Assembly (NCBI GenBank): GCA_000320605.2
Contig: KB445804.1
Location: 798,895-862,894, forward strand
Source of the DNA: Gelatoporia subvermispora B
Taxonomy: Eukaryota > Basidiomycota > Agaricomycetes > Polyporales > Gelatoporiaceae
DNA length: 64,000 nucleotides
Direction: 5' to 3'
The notes under the pieces are model-generated. The model saw only the letters and a program-made list of their open reading frames with translations. It was not told the origin of the DNA and searched no databases. Shown piece by piece: positions 1-10,564 of the stretch (positions within the stretch are counted from its first letter, which is position 1; each line of letters begins with the position of its first letter). A program made the position numbers and the translations under genes.

Positions 1-259
1 CGGAAATGGCCCAATTACCAATAGACATGTCTCCGTGAGTTCGTACGCACCATCCCCATTCGAATCTAATTCAGAAAGGAGCTTCTTAGTGAACAATGCT
101 GCGATGTCTGATGTATAAGGATGTCACAAGATACCTTTCGAGGAGGTCGGCGATGTCATTCAATACAATCCATTGATATTAATTGAACAATGAACCTCAG
201 GACATACACGCTCTGAGCTTGTATGTCGTCACGAGGTTCCCTCTGAGCATCGCAGGATT

Positions 260-780
260 TACCCTTCGACGTCAATGTATGGCGGCCTCCCCCTTATCTG
301 CTCCGGCGACACGGTCTCCTCTCCGGTCCATCTCCACATTTTACTCTGTCCAAGCCATTGTTGAGCGTCGCTCCGAGCTTCCCGACAAAGGAGGCGAGTC
401 TCACTCCCGAGAGCCCAGCTCCGACAAACGACAGAGACTGATATATGGCACACGCGCTAGAGGAGTGAGAGTGGTACAAAATACCCACATCCGTAGATTC
501 ACCGACAATTTGAGCGGTGCTGAAGAGTGACAAGACCGTGAAAGTGTACGAAAGAGGACATCGTTGACAAACGCGATGGAAGTAGCATATGACGTGGAAG
601 AGGTCAAACGTTCCCGAGGGCAGATACAGTCAGACGATGACTGGCGCGATAGCAGGGTAGAACATCCACCGTCTCTCAAAAACATAGTAGCAAGCAGAGT
701 CTTGATGCCACTTCGGCGAGTATCACGTTTGAGGGAATGAGTCTTGGATCATATCGTAGGAAAAACCATCACGTCAGATA
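260..780 (-). pseudogene. Decayed DUF6533-like 7TM protein, C-terminal remnant (copy 1)
   Basis: No continuous reading frame is present, but across minus-strand frames the fragments TMFLRDG, ISLCRLSEL and SFVGKLGATLNNGLD appear in the order in which basidiomycete DUF6533-type seven-transmembrane proteins carry LLRDG, the last-helix ISRFLLNL motif and the IGNLGAPLD-like tail. An in-frame stop and frame changes separate them. The same tail occurs in a second fragment just upstream on the same strand (870-1490). I read this as a degenerate gene; the family assignment rests on motif memory only and could be wrong. Confidence 0.4.
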
Positions 781-869
781 GTCCAGGCCATTGTAAGGGT
801 TACCACCATTACTGTGCGGAGCTATGGAAGCGTCGTCAGAGAAGATTTGGTACATCTGAGCTCTTACAA

Positions 870-1490
870 TCAGTGACAAGTAAGGAATAGAGAAGTTGAG
901 TTTGTTTCGCATTGAATATTGCTGTGCGCATAATACATAGTTCCCCCACTATGGGATTGGCAAAAATGCTTGTTCAAGAGGTCTTTGACAAGGTCAGTAC
1001 CAATGAAACCACGACATCGCCATTCGAGCGCGGCGCCAAAGTTCTCGATGAAGGAGGCGAATTTCCCCTCTGAGAGTCGGGTTTCAATGAATAGTAGCAA
1101 ATGACTGCCGTTTGCATTTCCGTGGAACATATATGCCACCGCAATAGTTTCTGCTAGAAGGCGGGATATAATGATTGGTGGCCTGAGAGGTAATGAGAAG
1201 AGGGATGCACGTTCAAGGAGCATACTGACGGCGCTGTCAGCTGGAGTCGTCAGTGTCGAAGTCTAGGGCCCACTGCCCAGGAATGAGTAGACCCCGTAGA
1301 ACAAGTTTGAATATTTTCTTCGATTTGACATTGCAGTGACATTCTTCGCTGTCGTCGGATAAACGTCATCGAGGCTAGCCCAAGAACCTAGTCAGAATGT
1401 ACGTCTGCGAGGAGAGCATCTCCGAAGCCGATCACCAAGATCGGGACTCCGGCCCATAACACGACGTGGAGACATGACATCACAATCGGA
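870..1490 (-). pseudogene. Decayed DUF6533-like 7TM protein, C-terminal remnant (copy 2)
   Basis: An open minus-strand stretch (870-1223) includes RPPIIISRLLAETI followed about 40 residues later by FASFIENFGAALEW, matching in order the last transmembrane segment and cytoplasmic tail seen in copy 1. Upstream, the hydrophobic piece LHVVLWAGVPILVIGFGDAL is followed by a stop codon. The nucleotide stretch around 1050-1075 aligns with 390-415 of copy 1. Together the two look like a tandem duplication that has decayed. An alternative is an active gene with unusual splicing that I could not resolve. Confidence 0.4.
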
Positions 1491-1604
1491 GTGATCATAC
1501 TTTCATATCTATCATCACTTGCCCACAAAACCACATCCCGTAACAGAGTCTGTATGATTCGCCGCAAGAAAAATGAGCTCTCCAGAAGAGAAAGAAAAGA
1601 TGAT

Positions 1605-1693
1605 GGGCCTGGCCGGGAATTGAACCCGGGACCTCCTCCATATTACGTAATTTACGCCCTAAGAAGGAATCATACTACTAGACCACCAGGCCC
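1605..1693 (-). tRNA. tRNA-Pro (AGG anticodon) with short intron
   Basis: The minus strand folds as a full cloverleaf: acceptor stem GGGCCTG/CAGGCCC, A-box-like TGGTCTAGTAGTATGA, T arm CCGGGTTCAATTCCCGG. The anticodon stem CCTTC/GGAGG closes a loop beginning TTAGGG, giving anticodon AGG (Pro). About 16 nt separate position 37 from the 3' half of the anticodon stem, the canonical site of nuclear tRNA introns. Length is 89 nt with the intron and about 73 without. The intron contains the palindrome ATTACGTAAT. Confidence 0.92.
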
Positions 1694-1943
1694 TGATTGA
1701 TTGGGACGAAATAGAGTATAATATCTGACCAGATTACTCTCGTCAACGATGGCGAGTTTCTCGCTTCCGTTTTCGGGTATCAACAATTGGTCTTTACCGA
1801 CAATTCTTATCACTCCTTCGTTTGCAACGAGCAACGAGCAACGTGCTTCCACATATAAACCCAATGGTTGGCACTCGACTTCGATGACAATCATGATTCT
1901 ATATCCGCGTATAATCCTCAATGCTGACCCTCATGTGACGCGA

Positions 1944-2888
1944 TCACTGGACTTTCTTATGCTGCTTTATGTGCCTCGGATGGATGGATTCATCCTGTAG
2001 GCTTGCTGCACCAACCTCGCTGCCCAAGATCTGCATTGTCTTCGTACGCGACCTGATCTGCGCTTGCTTCTTGGACGCCGTTCTTCTGTTGCGGCTCTCG
2101 CTCCAATGTGTACCTGGGGCGCCCGATATATAGTCCGTGAAGCTTGCATTTGAAATATCGGAGAACGCTGATGCGGGTGAGGTGGGCGTAGCTGGGGTGA
2201 GTGGGCCATGCGTTCCGCTCGCTGTGCTCCTTGTACTACGTATGCTGTGGCAAGTTGACCTGCGTCTTCGCAAGCCTTGGCCCGACTCACGCGAGACATC
2301 CAGAAATGGGGACTGAGATTGGTCGGGTTGGTTGACCGTTGTCAATCGCGTGGTGCTCGACAGGGTAGCTCTGTCGGCCTTGTCTACAGGGGCTGTACTC
2401 TTGCGCTTGCGCAGAGTGTCGAATAATGCACCCATCGGCCGCAAGCGATGTTTGGCTGCCGCAGGCGGTTCGTCCAGGCCAACTACAGTGACACCAATGA
2501 GGGGAGCGTCTTCGCCGTGCTCTTCTTTCCTTCTGCCGGCGCGCAGAAATTTGCCCAATCGGCGTTGTGTAGGTGATGCGCTACCAGGATATGACTTTGC
2601 TTGTCTGGAGGCCCCGTTGCTGAGACCTTGCGCAGAATAGTTGTCGGCGACGTCTGGTGATTCTTCTCCTTCGTCTCGGTCGATCAATATACGAGCGCCG
2701 TTTGTATCCGTCGGAGTATGCTCTCGCACGATGACAATATCGAGCATCTTTGCGGCTTTACGATCCGAACGACGTTGGGCTCGCAGCTTTCTATCGTCAA
2801 CCAAGTTCAAAGTGAATGGAGTTGGCACTGCGAGTGTGAAATGTGGCTCGGGTTCTGGTGAAGACGGCGGAGATGGAAAGAGAGACAT
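1944..2888 (-). CDS. Hypothetical disordered protein, 314 aa
   Basis: One uninterrupted minus-strand frame of 315 codons. The start context MSLFPSPPSSPEPEPHF is plausible and the start is the most upstream methionine in the frame. The product is rich in Ser, Pro, Thr and Arg with basic clusters (RKLRAQRRSDRKAAK near residue 33, LRRRRST near 202) and no hydrophobic segment, so a soluble nuclear or cytoskeletal protein is possible. I recognise no domain. The last 30 residues could be altered by a short terminal intron. It lies between the tRNA-Pro and the orphan gene at 3567 on the opposite strand. Confidence 0.6.
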   Translation of the reverse strand: MSLFPSPPSSPEPEPHFTLAVPTPFTLNLVDDRKLRAQRRSDRKAAKMLDIVIVREHTPTDTNGARILIDRDEGEESPDVADNYSAQGLSNGASRQAKSYPGSASPTQRRLGKFLRAGRRKEEHGEDAPLIGVTVVGLDEPPAAAKHRLRPMGALFDTLRKRKSTAPVDKADRATLSSTTRLTTVNQPDQSQSPFLDVSRESGQGLRRRRSTCHSIRSTRSTASGTHGPLTPATPTSPASAFSDISNASFTDYISGAPGTHWSESRNRRTASKKQAQIRSRTKTMQILGSEVGAASLQDESIHPRHIKQHKKVQ

Positions 2889-3566
2889 AACTTCGTCGTG
2901 CTCTGCACGTGCGGAAGCAAGAGGTGGTCGCAGGTGAGCGATAGTCGGGTGCCTGTATCCCTCGATAACCAGTCGGGGGAGATTTGTCCGGATGGCAGTG
3001 TAAGGCGCACGACATTTATGTACATGTTATAAGTTGCCTCGCCTGCTTTGATCATCTTCACTTTAGCATTTCGAGTGGCCCTCAATGCCTTTGACGAAGG
3101 GCCGCCAACCTTATGTTAATTGAACAGGTGCTTGCCCCAGGCCACAGTGTATCACGTTCACTCCAACGTGTGAGCTTTGAAGCACAGTACTGAGTAGAAT
3201 CTACTAGATATGATGTCCGAATTCTACCACGGCCCTCACTCGTGAGATCGAGTGATCGGAGATCTTCTTGAAAGTGTCACTACACCGTTCAATATTAGAG
3301 AGCCATCCCTCGTCTCTATCACGCTTCCATGAAAGGCATCGAAGATATTCGTATTATGTAGCGCAGTGGGTCATTCAGTCTTGAATTCTGCGTTCGAGGT
3401 GTCGAGAAATTTCGAAAGTTCTAGACAAACGCGACTCGATCATTTTGGAGGCAAGTGCGTGTCAGACTACCGGTCTAGTTCAAAAGAACCATCCTCGGAT
3501 GACCGACTCTCCCGCTCTCGCTCTTGAATACCACATCCTTTCACCGCTTCGAACTCACTACTGAAA
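2889..3566. other. Intergenic, shared 5' region of two divergent genes
   Basis: This 678-bp stretch separates the minus-strand hypothetical gene ending at 2888 and the plus-strand gene starting at 3567. The only frames are short and lack codon periodicity or recognisable domains. No convincing TATA element or repeat was seen. It presumably holds both promoters. Confidence 0.5.
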
Positions 3567-4176
3567 TTGGTTGTCATGTCTTCTGCCCCAGCATTCCTCT
3601 CGTTGCGTTTATCAGACGCCCAGAACTCGTACTATAATGTCGACGACGATCCCGGGCTTTGGAAGCGGTCCAGCGCTCGCGAGCAGCGGGTAAGAGTCAG
3701 AGGTTATAACGAGGAAGCCGCCGCCGCTATCCGAGCTTGTGCTAACTCTGGAGAAGACTTTATCGACATTCCATGGGGCTCAGTCGACCTGGTGGTAAGC
3801 AGATACTCCACATAGGCATATTTCTGTGCCTTACGGGCCGCGGCTTGATGCATGACAGGCGTGCATCATGCGCCGTCTTGAAGAACGTCTCAAGATACCG
3901 AACATATACTGGGTGGGTAGATGTCAATTCGCAGTGCTGCAAGCAACACCTGAGAACGCATGGGGTACCAGCGGCTGGCCGGTGACGGAAAAATTCTCCG
4001 CCCTGAAATATTCACGTGCATCCATTTACTGTTCAGAGGCAGGGACCTCGTGGGTGGGTATCCTATGGGAATCTTACTTAGTCTCAAGAGAGCTCACACG
4101 TTTTCCAGAACTAGACCTCGTCCCTGGTAATGCGATTGAGGGGTATCGGAAGGGAGACGACGAAACAGACCTCTAG
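3567..4176 (+). CDS. Small orphan protein, 2-3 exons
   Basis: Exon 1 is 3567-3794 and exon 2 starts at 3859. The 64-nt intron begins GTAAGC, ends CATGACAG, and joins the frame as DLV/ACIMRRLEERL. The frame then runs to a stop at 4176, giving about 182 residues. A further 51-nt GT..AG segment (4058-4108, ending TTTTCCAG) is a multiple of three without a stop, so its removal would shorten the protein by 17 residues without changing frame. A second ATG at 3576 is also a possible start. The product has no signal peptide or recognised domain; residues near WVGRCQFAVLQATPENAWG are the most ordered-looking part. Confidence 0.5.
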
Positions 4177-4420
4177 AATGCACGCTTACGTCGCGTTGGG
4201 ATCGCTGGTCATACGAGCAGATCACTTTCAAAGAGATTGATTTATCGGTCTTAGCGTAGTGTGCATCCATATGTTGGCTACTACAAAGCGTTGTGGGCAG
4301 CATGCTATATTTAAATGAAGTCCGAAGAATTGTTCAGAGCACTATCTGCGACGCGACATCCATTGACAGAGCCCTTGCGTCTATGGAACAAATTGAACGC
4401 GTGACATTCAATTATCTGGA

Positions 4421-6673
4421 CTATGACTCACCATCGTCAGCCTCCCGACTATCACAAACCCAAAGCTGAGCAATTGTCGGGTCATGGTCGCTTGCACGGG
4501 AGCCTGCTGTCGAAGCCCACGTATTCACGTGTACATGTTCGATGGTCGCCCCACGCGCAAGGACCGCGGACGAAACGAACATGTGATCAATTGCCTGTGC
4601 ATTTTGATCATAGACGTAGGTGTACCGCTCCTCAGGTGGGATGACGTTCACGTCGGGCTCAAACAGAAGCTCTTGTAGGGATGCGAAGACGGAGCGCGTC
4701 TGCACAAATTCGTTGAAGTCACCGGCAGCGACGACGCTGGCGTTCACGTCCTGTGCAAGGATAGACTCGACAAAGTCCTGCCATACCGCATTCAGACGCA
4801 TAGCTCATCACGACCGAAGATCACGTACTGCAACAACGTTCGCCTGCAATCGTCGCTCTTCGCCATGGCCATTAACAGGCGGTCTCGCATTACCCTGGGG
4901 AGACGAGCTGTCACGTTTTGAACGGAAGTGTACATTGACGGTAAAGAATCGTTCTCCGGACGTTGTCTGCCATGCAGCAGCGAGGGGTTTGCGAGTCTCG
5001 TCCCATGCCAGGTTTGTTGGATTAACCCTGCCGGGATTTGGACTGTGGGATAGCACCTAGTCAGATTTGCCGATGCGCTATAAACGTGCACTAAATACCT
5101 CAGATTTAATCCACCCTTGTCGTGTGTTATTTCAGCTGCCTGAGTAGCATTACCCCTCCCATAGCCTGTAGCGAGGAATACTTTCTCTGGCCTCCATCTA
5201 AAAACCCCTAAGGTCAGCCCGCAGAATTTTTGTTCATGGGTAGCCTTACAAGTATGCAACACGAATGTTTCCGCCGGGCTGTCCGCCATCCATGTTGTCT
5301 TCAGGATCAACCGATACGAACTCGTATTTCACCCCGCTTGCACGCTGGACAGCGTTTGCCAGTGCAGCAAGTGTACGATTGGCGGAAACCACACCGTCGT
5401 TACGAATCCCAGAATCGTCTTGAATTTCCTGGACAAATAGTATGTCCGGGGTATGTAAAAAGTCTGTGATGTGTTTTGCGATGGTAGGAATGTGGTGGGA
5501 GCGCGGAGACATATTCTCCACCTAAGTGTAGAATGATCAGTGGATGCGACATCCCAAAAGGCACAGAACTCACGTTGTAGTCACCTATAGTGATCAAGCA
5601 AGCGTCTGTACTTGTTGGAAAAGAGGCTGGCAGTGGGGACGCTTCAGGACTTGAGACTATACTTGGAGCCGTAAGAGGTAGGACATAGTAGTACCCATAC
5701 TTGAGAAATAGTCAGCGAAATACCTTGCTTGCTCGTGTATCCGACGAACCTGGTAAGTGACTACCCCGGTAATGTTACTCAGTATCGCGCCCATGAATGG
5801 CTTAGGGTTCCGAGAACCATCCAGTGCGCGCCCAATAAAGATCGCTTCCGGATGTGCGTTAGGTACATCATTCTCATCTATCCCAACAAGTAAGGTTCAA
5901 GCAGATGCAGCATGTCGGGAGTAGCATACCAAAAGTGAGCGTCAAGCCACCTCGCTCGTTCTTCCCGGTCACTGCCCAATCACCGTGAACCCAGAAAGAG
6001 CCAAACCTATCCGGGAAGTTGAGAGATACAGGGTTCGGGATTGTCACCAGCTGCCCTTCCAAACTTTCCCAGAAGTCTAGGCCGTACTGGTCTGGCTGCA
6101 GTGGGGTATCTGCCTCTTGCAAGAGTGTCAAATTGTTGGGTAGTGAAAGCCACCCGTCAAGGCCAGCGTCAGCAGACGAGAGCTTGCCGATAGGAGGGGT
6201 GCGATCCACTCCGAGAACAATAGGGAAGAAATCATTCCCTTGGGATAGGTGGTTCATTGTATGAACGAGGTCGATCTCGGTCAGGGTGAGATCGTTCGGG
6301 CTATTCTTTGCACGATACTCGGCTACTCGCCCTGCAAGAGACACTAGGTCTCCAACAGCAACTTTGCGCGCCGCGGAAGGGCTGTATACACGAAGGCCAG
6401 AGGACTCTCGGATGTCCTCAGAGGGAACTCCGGCGATCCAAAATCCGTACTTATCCTTAGTACGAATGACAGTTACTAACCTGCGACTTTCAGAAACCGG
6501 CAATAAGACTCGCTCACTTTCGCAGTAACCACACCAGTGACATCTTGCACATTTTGACCTGCTAGAGGAGACTGGAACCTCGTGCCCTGGATGTCCGTTA
6601 CACTCACGGCAGGGGCCTTTCCGATGTATTGTACAAAACATAGCGTCAAGAGAAATAGATGAGGGGGTATCAT
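4421..6673 (-). CDS. Secreted endonuclease/exonuclease/phosphatase-family nuclease
   Basis: Eight exons close the frame exactly: 6518-6673, 6455-5930, 5877-5750, 5699-5574, 5521-5250, 5197-5099, 5042-4829 and 4777-4421, giving 625 aa with introns of 50-62 nt. The N-terminus (MIPPHLFLLTLCFVQYIG) is a signal peptide. Residues about 30-310 are the OB-fold-like region found in large secreted nucleases of the NucH/ExeM type (GFWIAG, NITGVVTYQ). The EEP catalytic domain follows: QEIQDD near 343, TVNVHFRSK, GDFNEF near 526 and SDHDP near 603 supply the expected metal and catalytic Glu, Asn, Asp and His. It likely hydrolyses extracellular DNA or phosphodiesters; substrate is not determinable. Its start faces the LysM gene across 312 bp. 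Confidence 0.88.
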
Positions 6674-6985
6674 CTTGAGGGATTGACTAGGGCTGAGACG
6701 GGACGTAGTACTCAGAGCAGTCAAAAAGATGGAGATGCGGTAGGCTCCCTCAGAGTCAGAAGTGCATGTGCGTGGTCGTTGCAACGCGTCGTCGCGTCTG
6801 TGGCAATTGGGCCGGGAGCAGATTCCAGAGGCCACCCGATTCGGATTGGTCCGTCCCACGTGAGCATTCCTAGGGACCGCACCGGTCATCACACACGGCA
6901 TCCACGTGATATGTAATCATCGGGCGCGGAAGGTAAGACCGTACGCGCGGCTGCAGGACGACTCACGAGTCTCTCCTTCACCTCT
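6674..6985. promoter_or_regulatory. Divergent promoter region (nuclease / LysM protein)
   Basis: The 312-bp interval separates two start codons facing away from each other, so it must hold both 5' untranslated regions and promoters. I see no clear TATA box. The assignment rests on geometry alone. Confidence 0.5.
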
Positions 6986-8169
6986 ATGCCCGCTGCGTCC
7001 GAAATTGCCTCCTCTCTTTGTCTAGCGTGCTCATCGTCTCTTCCACCGAGGAGGTCGAATACATCTCACGCTAGTGCAAAAACTAGCTTGCGATTCCCAG
7101 ACGGCGATATTTATGTGACCCGCTGCTGCAAACGACCGATTTGCCCAGCATGCATCTCTTCTAATCCTCGACTGGCTCGATATGACCCCTGTCTGCGCTG
7201 TCTTGATGGCGTTGCAGCAGTAGGGGGATCTTCACTTCTCATGGCCAAGGGAAACTCCTCCCCTTTAGCCCGCACGCCTAACATAGACGGCTCTGTGCGA
7301 GATGAAGATGTCTTCGTCCTCGGAGACGAAGGCGGGGAGGATTCAGAAGATGACAATGAAATACCAGAACCGACGGTAACACCGCCGCCCGCATACGCAG
7401 ACATCCACGCCGCTGCAGCGCATGCAGAAGAGACAGACACTGTGACTCCAACTTCTGAGATGTTGGGAGATGCACCTTCGAGTGCTGTGGGCCCAGAGGC
7501 GTCGCAAGTGGATACAGAGACTTTGTCGCAACCAATGCCATCAAGGTATCTCATACAACCTAGGGATACTTTACTTGGAATTGCCCTCAAAGTCGGTGTT
7601 GACGTGAGTACCTATGTGTTCCTAGTTTGTCCAGCCTTTTGAAGACTGTTTATTCGTTGCAGGGACATACATTGTGTCGCCTCAACAATCTCCCTCCAAG
7701 TGCCCTGAGAACTACCCCACATCTACTACACACTCGCACTTACTTAAACCTTCCTCCCTCCGTGATTGCACCCTCGCAGCAGCTCTCTGCAGACTCCCCA
7801 GACGCTGTTGCCCGACGAACACGGGAAAGAGCGGAGGCTCGTCTCCAGTCTTTGGCAAAGGAGCGAGACTGGCGCGTTGCCCGAGCTTATGTCGCCATTG
7901 CAAACATACCAGATCCCGAAGAGAATTTCAAACGCAAGGAAAGTGGTTCTTTGCGGAAGCGGAATTCGAAGGCTGGTGATACCTTCACTCCTGAGGTAGA
8001 GGGCGCCCAACCACTAGAGCACCGTGTTTTAGATCATTACATGGATGACAACGATTGGGAGGAGCGAGAGCGGACGGAGGGTCGGTCTGCCACCCTGCAA
8101 GGATTCCCTTATTTTCAGACGAAGTCTGAAGCAGCAAACAAAGACCGCTCTTGGCGGCCTTGGAGATAA
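6986..8169 (+). CDS. LysM domain protein with N-terminal Cys cluster
   Basis: Exons 6986-7603 and 7663-8169 join through a 59-nt intron (GTGAGT..TTGCAG) to give 374 aa. Cysteines in LCLACSS, RCCKRPICPACISS and DPCLRC (residues about 13-73) form a likely zinc-binding cluster. An acidic, proline-rich linker follows. A single LysM motif starts at residue 188 (YLIQPRDTLLGIALKVGVD) and continues across the intron (GHTLCRLNNLPPSAL..NLPPSV). There is no signal peptide, so this belongs with intracellular eukaryotic LysM proteins rather than secreted chitin-binding effectors. The C-terminal third is basic/acidic and probably helical. Ligand and role are unknown. Confidence 0.82.
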
Positions 8170-8378
8170 TCGCTATCGTCTCCATGAAACCCGCAGATGG
8201 ACGTACATGGACAACGTAATCCTCCTGAGTCCACATCGCTAGACTGATCTGTGTATGATACCAGTTGTAAACTTAATCAGGACATTCATATCATTGTGCC
8301 ATCTTACCCATCAAGCAAAAGTTCCTCGGGCTTGAACGGCTGCCTATCAAGGACGTATTTGATCAGAGACAACGTGTG

Positions 8379-10153
8379 TTATTGATTCATGAACATTTTC
8401 TTCAAGTATTCTGCTGCTGCCGTCCGTACCACATCACCCACTCCATCTTTCGCCAACAATTCCATGGCTAACTGAACCCGCTGCTGCGTGCTGAAGCCCT
8501 CTTGCTCCTTGCCCTGAGCATGGGCCACGTTCCGTGCGGCTGCTTCCTCCCTTGCGACATTCACTGTGGCTGTTAGTTCCCGTACTGCGTGCGTCAGCTC
8601 TGTGCATGCAGTTTGCAAGGTCTGTGCAATGGTAATGAGGCGGTCTGGTAGCTGCGGCTGTGCGTCGGTTGGCTTGGTATGGTGAGGTCCATGCACGGGA
8701 GATGGACCTGTTCGAGACGTGCCGATAAGGTGCTGCATTCGACCAGGGCCGGAAGATACGGCTGGGGTCCGAGGAGGAGGCATAGACCTCGAAGGAGTCC
8801 GGGCAAAGGCGCTGATCTCTCCTGAGGGGAGTCTCGGCAGTCCTTGAAGGTGTACCCCTTCCGGCCTTTCATTTGGAGGTCGCGGGTCTACAGCAGATGT
8901 AGACGCTGAAGCATCGTTCCGTGAGCTGACGCTAATAAGTCGAGGGTCGATCATGTCGGATGGTAGTGAAGGGGCTTGTTCCGAAGCTGGTGGTGTACCG
9001 TTAGGGGCGAACAACACTGGTGTCGCCGATGGTCCACCACTGATTGGCACCGGATGACTTGTCTTCGGATCAAGGCGATAGCTGTGAATCAATTGTGGAT
9101 GAGAACAGCGCAACTTCTGTATGTATAACGGAAGCTGACCGATTCTTGAACAACTCATACCAGCCCATACGGAACCAGTGGTCCAGCATCTTCAAACTGA
9201 GATTCCCTACCGGCACGCCGGCGTCGCGTGCAGCTGCGAGTCGACGCTCGACAATGGTAGCACGCGCAGGCTCATCTGGTCTGCCATGTAGAACCTGCAA
9301 TCCGGGCTCCGGGGATAGGGGCCGATCCGGGCTCAACAAGAACGACTCAAAAGAGTATATTTGCTTGAACACCTCCAGGTTGCGATGGAAGCAGCTCTTG
9401 AGTGCAGTATACGTTTTGCGGTCCTCAAATACGTGTTTGGCACCCTGTATTGCGGCCTCGCATGTCAGTCGTTAGTACTTGGATGCGCGAGATTAGACAC
9501 GCACATCGCGGAACACATTGTTCATCTTCGTCCGGAAGGCTGCCCATCGCTCGTCATCTCCGAGCATCCAACGGAACAGCTCGTCCTTTTCTTCATCTGT
9601 CCAATGTTTCCACCCGACACCTGAACCTACCTCTCCCTCTGCATCCTGCTCGCCCAAATCACCCACGTCGCTGTCCAAGCTCGGCCTAGGCGCTATAGGA
9701 TGACCAAAGCGACGTTTCTTGCCTGTGCCATTACCCGAAGCTGGGGTATACAATGCGTCATGGCTATCCTTCCGTTTCCCCAGTGCAGCAGCTGGGTCAT
9801 CCTGTCGCCCCGGAGAAAGGACAGAGTTCGCCGGGCTGAAGACCGTCAAATCTGAGAATGGGCTCGGGTACGGGCCAGGTGCGATAGGTGCATGGTTATT
9901 GGCGGCCACATCCTGTTGGACTCAGCCACCGTGAACGATTCGTTCGCCCGAGGTTTATGACGAGAGAGAACGCACTTGAACCGCATCAGACTCCGGACCA
10001 CTAGCGGGCGACTGATCCAAAAGCTGCGGGGCAGGGCCACTTTGCTGTATTGCTGCCGACAACCCTCCTGGTGTTCCTCTAAAACAGAAATTGTTGTCAT
10101 AAACATTTTGGAAAAACACAGCAGGTGGAAAAACAGGCAGACATTTGCGACAT
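8379..10153 (-). CDS. SANT/Myb-like nuclear protein (gene A)
   Basis: Five exons close the frame: 10153-10143, 10078-9976, 9912-9505, 9456-9140 and 9081-8379, giving 513 aa. The 11-nt first exon (encoding MSQ plus 2 nt) is needed because no ATG begins the large downstream exon. A basic patch GKKRRFGH near residue 105 resembles a nuclear signal. Residues about 139-215 (KHWTDEEKDELFRWM..RTYTALKSCFHRN-like: DRKTYTALKSCFHRNLEVF) form a tryptophan-anchored helical SANT/Myb-type module common in basidiomycete regulators. The C-terminal region is Ser/Pro-rich, ending in a coiled-coil-like segment (residues about 430-513). A transcription or chromatin role is inferred. The neighbouring gene B on the same strand also carries a Myb-like module. 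Confidence 0.75.
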
Positions 10154-10564
10154 GCTTGGGTATATGGCGGTATTGAAGCAGGCGCTTGTACGCAGCTGTG
10201 CCGCCCAGTTCACGTTCGCGCGATCGGTTCATGTTGGTGGCTGGAACACTGGCAGCAGCCACTACGCAACATGGTTACTCGCACAGGGTATATACATATT
10301 TCTTCCTTTTCGTTGCAAACCCGGATATATACCAATACAGTGAGCACCACCTATTCACAACGAATGTGGAAGGTAAATAAAAACAGCACAAAGGAAGACG
10401 GGTGCAACACGATAACATATGCATGCGATCGTGAAAGTAGTCAGAGTTCTGTCATTCTGGCCTAGAGTCCCTTTATCCTAGCCGGGAAAGATGCACCAGC
10501 TTTCCAATCATATGAGGTAAGACAACTCATTCCAAGATTACTCGTGCGCAGGAAGTGACGCTTC
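10154..10564. other. Intergenic between the two SANT/Myb genes
   Basis: This 411-bp stretch lies upstream of gene A and downstream of gene B, both on the minus strand. It is AT-rich near 10300-10480, consistent with a 3' untranslated region. No supported gene is present. Confidence 0.4.
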
